From the NCBI RefSeq assembly GCF_012769535.1, contig NZ_CP046565.1, forward strand, positions 2,494,501-2,558,500: a stretch of 64,000 bases of DNA, given 5' to 3'. The DNA is from Methylococcus geothermalis. Lineage in GTDB: Bacteria > Pseudomonadota > Gammaproteobacteria > Methylococcales > Methylococcaceae. The notes under the pieces were generated by a model. It searched no databases. It worked only from the letters and a program-made list of their open reading frames with translations, and was not told the DNA's origin. Positions 53,932 through 62,257 of the stretch are shown here, one piece after another; the first letter of the stretch is position 1, and every line of letters begins with the position of its first letter. The translations under genes and the position numbers were made by a program.

Positions 53932-55128
53932 ATGAAAAACCGGAATTCCCGCTCAGCTACGGGAGGAAAAAATTCCTCCTCCATCCGAATCGCCCAGTCG
54001 TGCGCCGCCGATCCCCGCGAAGCCGTGCGGGAGTTCCACGCAGGCGTCAAATCTCAGCAGCCGGCGCTGGTGACGTTCTTTTGCTCCAGCGAATACGATC
54101 TCGACGCGATCGCCGCTGAAATGCGCCGTCTGTTCGCCGGTCTCCAGGTCGTCGGCTGCACCACGGCCGGAGAAATCGGACCGGCCGGCTACCGCGAACA
54201 TAGCCTCGCGGGTGCGAGCTTCCAGGCCGACAGCTTCCATGCGGTGGCGGATATCCTGACCGGTCTGCAGCAATTCGTCGCGGCCAGAGCTTATGCCCTG
54301 GCGCAAGCACTCCTGCAACGGCTTGAGGTTTCGGCCCCAGGGGCGCGTCCGGAGAACAGTTTCGCCCTCTTGATGATCGATGGCCTATCGGTTCGCGAGG
54401 AAGAGGTCGCCCATGTATTGCAGGATGCTCTGGGCAAACTTCCGCTGATCGGCGGCTCGGCCGGCGACGGCATGAAGTTCGCGAAGACCCAGGTCTATTT
54501 CGACGGCCATTTCCACACCGACACCGCGGTTCTGACGCTTTTCAGCACGCCCTTGCCTTTCAAGGCGTTCATGACCGAACATTTCGCCGTCACCGACGAA
54601 CGCATGATGGTCACCGAAGCCGATACCGCCCACCGCATCGTCCGGGAAATCAACGGCAGGCCGGCTCTTCAGGAATATGCACGGCTGATCGGCATCGATC
54701 CCGCGCAGGTCGGTTCCGAGCATTTCGCGGCCTCGCCCGTCGTGGTGCGCATCGGCGGCACGGACTATGTACGTTCGATCCAGAAAGCCAACGCCGACGG
54801 CAGCCTGACCTTCTATTGCGCCATCGAGACAGGCATGGTGCTGCGCCTGGGCCGTAGCGGAGACCTGGAACGGAACGTGGCGCAGACCTTCGAGCAGCTG
54901 CGGGAAACCCTGGGTCCGCTGCAAGGCGTGATTGCCTGCGATTGCATTTTCCGCAACCTGGAAATGACCCGCTGCGGCGTCAAGCAGCAGGTGGGCAGGA
55001 TTTTTCAGAACAACCACGCCGTGGGCTTCAGCACCTACGGCGAGCAATATCTCGGCGTACATATCAACCAGACCTTTACCGGAATCGCTATCGGCGCCCC
55101 CGGGAGACCTCGGCATGACGGACAATGA
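53932..55128 (+). CDS. FIST domain sensory protein
   Basis: 398 residues, soluble. The FIST N domain has AVREFHAGVKSQQPALVTFFCSS and VVGCTTAGEIGPAGYREHSLAGASF (about 75-99). The C domain has the pattern GVIACDCIFRNLE, then VGFSTYGEQYLGVHINQTFTGIA at the end, typical of FIST_C. FIST proteins bind small ligands and signal to GGDEF or kinase partners; the next gene, overlapping by 14 bases, encodes a GGDEF-type protein. A remnant of a related gene lies at 39770. Confidence 0.88.
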   Translation: MKNRNSRSATGGKNSSSIRIAQSCAADPREAVREFHAGVKSQQPALVTFFCSSEYDLDAIAAEMRRLFAGLQVVGCTTAGEIGPAGYREHSLAGASFQADSFHAVADILTGLQQFVAARAYALAQALLQRLEVSAPGARPENSFALLMIDGLSVREEEVAHVLQDALGKLPLIGGSAGDGMKFAKTQVYFDGHFHTDTAVLTLFSTPLPFKAFMTEHFAVTDERMMVTEADTAHRIVREINGRPALQEYARLIGIDPAQVGSEHFAASPVVVRIGGTDYVRSIQKANADGSLTFYCAIETGMVLRLGRSGDLERNVAQTFEQLRETLGPLQGVIACDCIFRNLEMTRCGVKQQVGRIFQNNHAVGFSTYGEQYLGVHINQTFTGIAIGAPGRPRHDGQ

Positions 55129-55698
55129 GCAGGTCCTGCGCGCGGAAATCGCTCGCCTGAACGAAATCATCGATATCATCATGGACCGGGTGGAAAACAA
55201 TCCGAACCTGCGGCCGACCTCCTACTTCGGGCTGTTCCAGGGGAAGATCGTGCTGGAGAACCAAGTCAGGCAGCGCACCCCGGAGCTGGGCGCGGCGTTG
55301 CGCGAAATCGAAAAGATCAACCGGGTGCTGAAGGAATCCGAAGCGAAATTCCGCGCCGTGCTTGACCAGTCACTGGTCGGCATCCTCATCACCGAGCGGG
55401 TGCGCGACGAAAAGGCAATGCGGGGCAGCGACATGGGCTGCCGCTGCGGCGGCGAGGAATTCGTGCTGGTCTGCCCGCGCATGCCGCTGGCCAAGGCGGC
55501 GGAACGCGCGGAACACTTGCGGAAAAGCTGCGCCGCGGTGCCGTTCGATCGCGGCGATGCGGTTTTGCAGGTTACGGCGTCTTTCGGCGTCACCGGCGAC
55601 CTGCTGATCCGCTCCGCCGATGGGGCGCTGTACGCGGCCCAAAAGGCCGGCCGCAATCGGGTCGAGTGCCATGCCGACACCGAATCCGGCGAATTCAC

Positions 55699-55702
<4 letters not shown>
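55115..55702 (+). CDS. Internally deleted PAS-GGDEF protein
   Basis: 195 residues. The first about 90 hold a coiled coil (EIARLNEIIDIIMDRVENNP) and the start of a PAS domain (KFRAVLDQSLVGILI). It then jumps in frame to the middle of a GGDEF domain: RGSDMGCRCGGEEFVLVCPRM and GDLLIRSADGALYAAQKAGRNRV. The rest of PAS and the first half of GGDEF, including the conserved FKxxNDxxGHxxGD segment, are missing, and CRCGGEEF has Cys for the usual Tyr. The protein is therefore unlikely to be an active diguanylate cyclase. It overlaps the FIST gene and the ABC ATPase gene (ATGA). Confidence 0.85.
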
Positions 55703-56756
<1,054 letters not shown>

Positions 56757-56772
<16 letters not shown>

Positions 56773-57365
56773 CCGTCGCGCGCTTCCAGCGCCCGGAGCT
56801 CCTCGAGGGAATTCACGTTGGCGAACAGCTCCGGCACATCGCTGCAGTCGGTCCGCCGCGTCCGGTGCCGGGCCAGCCAGGCTTCGACCTTGCGCTCTCC
56901 CGAGGCCAGAAATGCCTGGAGATCGGCCAGCAAGGACCGCCGCGCGATGAGGAAGACCGGATGCAGGCGCTCGCCATCGTGCGCCACGGCGATATCACAG
57001 TCCGACGCCACCTGATCCTCGACCAGGCGTTTCAACACGCAGGCGGTGACCAGCGGCGTATCACAAGGCACTGTCAGAACGAATTCCGTGTCGGCCCAGG
57101 CCATCGCGCTCAAGAGCCCCGCCAGCGGCCCCTCGAATTCACGGCACTCATCGGCGATGACCGGGCAGCCGAACCCGGCGTAAATTTCCCGGCTACGGTT
57201 GGCGCTGATCACCACCTGCCCTGCCACCGCCCGCAAGGCCTCCAGCGCGTAGACCACCAGCGGCCTGCCCCTGAACGGCACCAGCCCCTTGTCCCGGCCG
57301 CCCATGCGGCTTCCTCTTCCGCCGGCCAGCACGCATCCGGTAATCTTGGGGGAAGGGTAATTCAC
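56757..57365 (-). CDS. mobA: Molybdenum cofactor guanylyltransferase
   Basis: Transfers GMP to molybdopterin to form the bis-MGD type cofactor. 202 residues. The N-terminal nucleotide-binding signature ITGCVLAGGRGSRMGGRDKGLVPF is at about 8-31. VISANRSREIYAGFG and TVPCDTPLV (Mg-binding Asp) follow, then HPVFLIARRSLLADL. The C-terminus ends ELFANVNSLEELRAL. Its end overlaps the convergent ABC ATPase gene by 16 bases; it is divergent from the DUF302 lipoprotein gene, with only 17 bases between starts. Confidence 0.95.
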
Positions 57366-57382
57366 GACGCTGATCCTTTAAG

Positions 57383-57850
57383 ATGACCGAACAACCCATG
57401 CGACGCCTGCTGCCGATCCTCGCGGTAGCGGTCCTGAGCGGCTGCGCCGCGAAAACGCCGGACTGGCGCGCGGATTACTACGAAGTGGAAACCACCAAGC
57501 CTTACGCCGACGTGATGGCCGAACTGGAGCTGGCGATCACCGAACGGAATTTCCGGATCACCGGCCACAACAAGATCGGCAGTGTGATACGCCAGCGGGA
57601 TCATATAGACTTTCCCGATTATGATACGCTGCAATTCTGCAATCTGACCCTGGCCCGGCAGATGCTGGAAATCGAGCCGGCGGCGGTGGCGTGGATGCCC
57701 TGCAACGTCGCCGTCCGCTTCGAGGGTGGACGCACTCGGATCACGGCGCATCTCTTGCCCGAAACCACCCGAAACCCGCCCCTCGATGATTTCGCCCGGG
57801 GGATGAATGAAAAACTCAAGAAAATCGTCGACTTTGCCGCCGAGAATTAG
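57383..57850 (+). CDS. DUF302-type lipoprotein
   Basis: 155 residues. Signal with lipobox LSGC (LLPILAVAVLSGC, Cys about 21). The DUF302 pattern begins near YADVMAELELAITERNFRITGHNKIGSVIRQRD, with DYDTLQFCNLTLARQMLEIEP in the middle and RITAHLLPETTRNPP at the end. DUF302 proteins form small dimeric alpha/beta folds of unknown function. The ATG at 57398 (MRRLLP) is an alternative start. It is 37 bases upstream of the next lipoprotein gene. Confidence 0.85.
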   Translation: MTEQPMRRLLPILAVAVLSGCAAKTPDWRADYYEVETTKPYADVMAELELAITERNFRITGHNKIGSVIRQRDHIDFPDYDTLQFCNLTLARQMLEIEPAAVAWMPCNVAVRFEGGRTRITAHLLPETTRNPPLDDFARGMNEKLKKIVDFAAEN

Positions 57851-57887
57851 TTCCTTATACCTCCTCATACCTCCTCACCGATCCGAC

Positions 57888-58367
57888 ATGACCATGGCGA
57901 AGACCTTCCCCGCTAAAACGACCCGGCCCGTCGCATTGACTCTGCTGCTGGCGGGCCTGAATGCTTGTGACCCCCAACCGGTGCAACCGACGGTCCAGAC
58001 CTCGGCCGCTTCCGAGCAAACTCCCGCCGGGGCGGCGGCTCCCCAAGGCGCCAACGATTTCCCGACGCTGACACGGGTCGAATACGTCCTGCAATGCATG
58101 CAGGAGCACGGCGGGCAGAACTACGACAACATGTACCACTGCGCCTGCGCCGTCGACGTCATTGCCAAGGCCATGGCCCCGGAAGAGTACGACCAGGCCG
58201 TGACCTTCACCAACCTGTTCGGCATGGCGGGCGAACGCGGCAGCGTCTTCCGCGATCCCCCTCAATCCGAACAGCTGCGCAAGAAGCTCAAGGACGCCAA
58301 GGCAGCGGCAAACGACACCTGTTTCCCGAAGGCGCCGGGGAGCACCCGGGGCCAAGACGGGAAATAG
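57888..58367 (+). CDS. Cys-containing exported lipoprotein of unknown function
   Basis: 159 residues. Signal with lipobox LNAC (VALTLLLAGLNAC, Cys about 27). A Pro/Ala-rich linker leads into a compact C-terminal domain with CMQEHGGQNYDNMYHCACAVDVI and ATNDTCFP-like ends; four Cys suggest disulfides or a metal or haem-like ligand set, but no CxxCH is present. I do not recognise a named family. It follows the DUF302 lipoprotein and is probably in the same transcript. Confidence 0.7.
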   Translation: MTMAKTFPAKTTRPVALTLLLAGLNACDPQPVQPTVQTSAASEQTPAGAAAPQGANDFPTLTRVEYVLQCMQEHGGQNYDNMYHCACAVDVIAKAMAPEEYDQAVTFTNLFGMAGERGSVFRDPPQSEQLRKKLKDAKAAANDTCFPKAPGSTRGQDGK

Positions 58368-58448
58368 CCGCGAGGACCTGCCCCGGCACGGCTTCGAACA
58401 CGGCCCGCCGGTGCATCCCAGGGATTGAGGTGCACGACGGCGCAAACC

Positions 58449-58771
58449 TCATCTGAAATTCGGGGCAATGATGCGCAAACCATCCACTTCTCCGGCCAAA
58501 TCCGCCTTGGAAACGCGCCCAGAGGCCAGCGCCCATAACGGGTCGTCTTCAAATACGTATAACGCATCCCGAGACAGTTCATTGCGGGACAGGGACAAAG
58601 CCAGATCGCGTCTGACGCGATCGATCTTGGCGTTATCGGCTCTGCCAAAGTAGCCTGCATTTACCGTCATTCCATTCCTGGCAGCGAAGTGCACCACAGG
58701 CACCCAATTGGCCGGCTCATTTTTCGGCAATAAGAGGGTGTAGACGAAAACATCATCCCGTGCGATATATT
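58449..58771 (-). pseudogene. C-terminal fragment of a large membrane protein (DUF6311-like), cut by an IS
   Basis: An open frame runs from the left end of the insertion sequence (58771) without a start codon: YIARDDVFVYTLLLPKNEPA...WVPVVHFAARNGMTVNAGYFGRAD...DALYVFEDDPLWALAS...DGLRIIAPNFR. It matches the periplasmic end of multi-pass membrane proteins of the DUF6311 type (glycosyltransferase-like). The upstream membrane part is absent on the other side of the IS cluster, so the gene is a decayed remnant. Confidence 0.7.
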
Positions 58772-59812
58772 AGAGTTGCTTCCGATGATAAAAATGGATT
58801 TATTGTGGTATAAATATACCCATTAACAACAATCGAATGGTGTCAGTCAGTGATTTTTGAAAAGTTCATGGAAGAAACCAGCGAACGTACTGTCAGAGCC
58901 CTGATCGGAATGAACAAGGCTCAATTCGCCAAGCTCTACCCTATCTTTGAAGAGGCCTATGCGGAGATTCAGCAAGAACGTGTTAGGCAAGGCGAAATAA
59001 AACGGGTACAAAAAGGAGGTCATGTTGGCTATCTCGATCGGATGGATAAGAAGCTGTTCTTCATTTTGTATTACCTCAAGACCTACTGTACCTTCGATGT
59101 CCTGGGCTTTCATTTTGGCTTGAGTTCGGGGCATGCGCATCGACATGTGGAACAACTTCTGCCCGTGTTGCGGCGCAGCTTGGCGAAGCTCGATCTGCTG
59201 CCAGAGCGGGCGCTGACGACACCGGGAGAGATGATGAAACTGATTGAAAAACATGGCGATCTCATCATTGACGGAGTGGAATGCGGTTGCGTCAGGCCGC
59301 AGGATGACGATCAGCAAAAAGCCCGCTATAGCGGCAAAAAAAACGACATACGGTTAAAACCTTAGTCATTTCGACCCTTGAGCGGCAAATTCTATTCGTT
59401 GGAGGTATGGTGGCCGGCAGCGTTCATGATGATGCGCTGATGAAGCAACTGTTCGATCCTGCATTATCGTGGTTTGATGGCGCCGATGTCTGGTTGGATT
59501 TGGGGTTCTTTGGTGCCGCTGCCGATGATGGGAATAAAGCCAGAATTCACCTTCCTCACAAGAAACCCAGGACATCCAAGAACAATCCTCATGCCGCGTT
59601 GACAGTTCAACCAATACGAGAGAATAAAAAGCAAGCACGAACCCGAATCTCAGTCGAGCACTCCATTGGAGGAATGAAGACCTTTCACTGCTTGATGCAT
59701 CGGATTAGAAACCGACTCAACATATTCATCGATGGGTTTTTCGGCCTTGCCGCTGGCCTTTGGAATCTAAAAATGTCTTTGTGATCATATGGTTATCATT
59801 GGAAGCAACCCT
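58772..59812 (+). mobile_element. Insertion sequence, IS5 family, ISL2 group
   Basis: 1041 bp. Terminal inverted repeats AGAGTTGCTTCCGATGATAA (58772-58791) and its complement at 59793-59812 (18 of 20 match). Target duplication ATT (58769-58771 and 59813-59815), which fits the ANT duplication known for ISL2-group elements. It carries a DDE-superfamily transposase in two frames. It has cut the membrane-protein gene on its left. Confidence 0.88.
58850..59784 (+). CDS. IS5/ISL2 transposase, two frames joined by -1 shift at A8
   Basis: The first frame (GTG 58850 to 59365; alternative ATG 58868) carries the N-terminal helix-turn-helix region LFFILYYLKTYCTFDVLGFHFGLSSGHAHRHVE and the first catalytic Asp in LIIDGVECG. 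The second frame carries GSVHDDALMKQLFD, VWLDLGFFG (second Asp), HLPHKKPRTSKN and VEHSIGGMKTF (Glu), ending FGLAAGLWNLKMSL. At eight A (59336-59343) a -1 shift rejoins them as SGKKKRHTVKTLVIST. A run of eight A is a classic slippage site, so the full enzyme may be made by frameshifting; decay is the alternative. Confidence 0.8.
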
Positions 59813-59883
59813 ATTGAGAAGGGCATAGAATTATGCTAGTGTAGCGTCCCCTGACATAAATTTATAAATGTTATCATTGGCTG

Positions 59884-60967
59884 ATGCGAAAGCCGATGAC
59901 GATTGAACTGAGAGAGGGTGACCTTGCGATACTCACGCGTTGGGTAAAGAGTCGGGCGGTGGGCGATAAACCAACCTTACGGGCGCGTATCGTTCTGATG
60001 ACGGCGGAGGGTTGTTCGACCCAGGAGATCATGGAGACGCTCAAGGTGAGCAATCCGACGCTGAATCTCTGGCGCCGGCGCTATCTGGAGTGCGGCATCG
60101 AGGGCTTGAAGAATGGGAAGACGCGCCCGTCGCGGGTGCCGCCTTTGCCGGTGGAAAAAGTCCAGGAAGTGCTGACCCTGACGCTGAGTGGAAAGCCAGC
60201 GGCAGCTACGCACTGGAGTTGCCGAACCTTGGCCGAGCAGGTGGGCATTTCGCGCATGGCGGTGCATCGCATCTGGCGGGAGCATCGGTTGAAGCCACAC
60301 CGCGTCAAGGGTTTCAAGGTGTCGAACGATCCGCAATTTGAGGAGAAGCTGCGGGATGTCGTGGGACTGTATCTCGATCCACCGGAGAAGGCCATCGTGT
60401 TTTCCGTCGATGAGAAAAGCCAGATCCAGGCACTGGATCGCACGCAACCGGGCTTACCGATGAAGCCGGGCAAGAACGGCACCATGACGCACGACGATAA
60501 GCGCCACGGCACCACGACCTTGTTCGCGGCCCTCAATGTCCACGCGGGGACCGTCATCGGCGAATGCCTGCCCAAGCACCGCAACGATGAGTTTCTCAAA
60601 TTTCTGAAGAAGCTCGATAAACTTACGGACAAGGCTTTGGGGGGTGCATGTGATCGTCGACAACTATGCCACGCATAAGCATCCCAACGTGAAAGATTGG
60701 CTGGGCAAGCATCCACGTTTTCATCTGCACTTTACGCCGACGTCAGCATCCTGGGTGAATCTGGTGGAGCGTTTCTTCCGCGACATCACCGAGGAACGCA
60801 TCCGTCGTGGCGTCTTTCGTAGCGTTGAGGAACTGAAGACGGCCATCATGGAGTACCTGGAGCACCACCATGCCAATCCAAAGCCGTACCACTGGACTGC
60901 CAAGCCCGACGCGATTTTGGCAAAAGTCGCCAAAGCTAAGGAACCTCTGAACAAACCCTGCGGGTAA
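59884..60967 (+). pseudogene. IS630 transposase, frameshifted and 3' interrupted
   Basis: First frame (59884-60678): helix-turn-helix region EIMETLKVSNPTLNLWRRRY, AEQVGISRMAVHRIWREH, first catalytic Asp in IVFSVDEKSQIQALDRTQP. Second frame to 60967: second Asp in HVIVDNYATHKHP and Glu in SASWVNLVERFF. Six G at 60639-60644 hold one extra base relative to an unbroken ALGVHVIVDNYA. The last codons are replaced by IS5 sequence; joining across its target duplication restores KAKVTLGTLH and a TAG at the IS end. Confidence 0.85.
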
Positions 60968-62111
60968 GCTATTCCTGCCCAGAACCCCTGAACGCGGAGC
61001 CCCGATGAAACAGACCACCTTCGCCTCCTTAGCCTTTGACCGGAAGAAGAAGCAGACCCGGCGTGAGAAGTTCCTGGCCGAGATGGAGCAGGCGGTGCCG
61101 TGGCCGGAGTTGCTGGCGGTGATCGAACCGCATTACCCGAAAGCGGGTCGGCGCGGTCGTCAACCGTACCCGTTGGCGACGATGCTCAGGCTTTACTTCC
61201 TCCAGCAATGGTATGCCTTGTCCGACCCGGGCCTGGAAGATGCCCTGTACGAGATCGAATCGATGCGGCGCTTTGCGGGTCTGGAGTTGGCCGATGACGC
61301 GCTGCCGGATGAAACCACGATCCTCAACTTCCGGCGCCTGCTGGAACGTCACGAGCTGACGGCGAAGTTGATGAACGCCATCAATGACGTGTTGGAAGCG
61401 CGAGGGTTGCTGCTCAAGGGGGGGGCACGATGGTGGATGCGACGATTATCCACGCCGCGCCATCGACGAAGAACAAAGCCAAGACCCGCGACCCCGAGAT
61501 GCACCAGACCAAGAAGGGCCATCAGTGGTTCTTCGGCATGAAGGTGCACGTGGGAGCGGACGTTCACACCGGCGTCGCCCACACGGTCTCGGTGACACCG
61601 GCCCATGCCGCCGACATCAGCCAGTTGCCGAACCTGCTGCGCGAGGACGACCGGCTGATCCTCGGCGATGCCGGCTACGTCAACGACACCTATAAGCGCG
61701 CTGCGCGGCAGGCCGGGGTCGTGTGGGGCGTCGCCTTGAAAGCCCGTCCGAAACGGCGCTTGGGGGCTGCGCAGAAACGCCGCAATCGGCGAATGTCGTC
61801 GATCCGCAGCCGAGTCGAGCACCTTTTTCGGGTGATGAAGCGGCAGTTCGGCTACACCAAGACGCGCTACCGGGGTCTGGCTAAGAACGCCGCCCAGGTG
61901 TTGACCCTGATAGGGTTGACCCATCTTTACCTAAAGATGCGCGCATTGATGACCTGAGGGGCGAGGTGCGCCCGGCATCCGCCCCGACGGGCGCATCCGG
62001 GGGGGATCGCCACGGTAAGTAAGGAATTTCGGTACCCTTCACCCATTTTCAAAGCCTGATTATCAGCGGGATGTGTTTTTACCGGCCAAATCGGGTTTGT
62101 TCAGAGGTTCC
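60940..62111 (+). mobile_element. IS5-family (IS5 group) element nested in IS630
   Basis: 1172 bp. Identical 19-base inverted ends GGAACCTCTGAACAAACCC (60940-60958; complement 62093-62111). Target duplication CTAA (60936-60939 and 62112-62115), which fits the YTAR target of the IS5 group. Downstream of the transposase (61958-62092) there is no gene. Confidence 0.9.
61005..61957 (+). CDS. IS5-group transposase, two frames joined by -1 shift at G8
   Basis: First frame (61005-61541): MKQTTFASLAFDRKKKQTRR, the IS5 N-terminal domain QPYPLATMLRLYFLQQWYALSDP, and DDALPDETTILNFRRLLE. Second frame (to 61957): first Asp in MVDATIIHAAPSTKNK, KVHVGADVHTGVAHTV, second Asp in LILGDAGYV and Glu in IRSRVEHLFRVMKRQFG. 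The frames are joined by a -1 shift at a run of eight G (61418-61425), giving LLLKGGTMVDATII. The product could come from slippage, or the element is inactive. Confidence 0.8.
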
Positions 62112-62137
62112 CTAAAGTGACGTTGGGGACGTTACAC

Positions 62138-62257
62138 TAGACTTAATATAGTATTAATTCTAATTTTTTCGGATACGTCGTGGGGGATGTGAAACGGAGC
62201 GAGACCCTTAATTTGTGAGTTTTCTTAAGTAGTATGAAAGCCTTCTGGAGCCCTTCT
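62138..62257. other. AT-rich leader upstream of the terminal gene
   Basis: Non-coding. AT-rich directly after the IS630 end (ACTTAATATAGTATTAATTC), so a promoter could lie within 62140-62180, possibly aided by the IS. GGAG at 62247-62250 serves as ribosome-binding site for the ATG at 62258. Confidence 0.35.

Larger units (their letters stand above)
59839..62137 (+). mobile_element. IS630-family element interrupted by an IS5 element
   Basis: Ends GTGTAGCGTCCCC (59839-59851) and, inverted, GGGGACGTTACAC (62125-62137) flanked by TA on both sides (59837-59838, 62138-62139), the family's TA target duplication. Without the nested 1172-bp element and its 4-bp duplication it is 1123 bp. It lies only 26 bases from the ISL2 element. 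Confidence 0.88.

Noticed and set aside
58449-58730. Independent 93-residue gene
   Set aside because: The frame is open back to the IS end with homology continuing upstream, so it is a truncated C-terminus rather than a gene with its own start.
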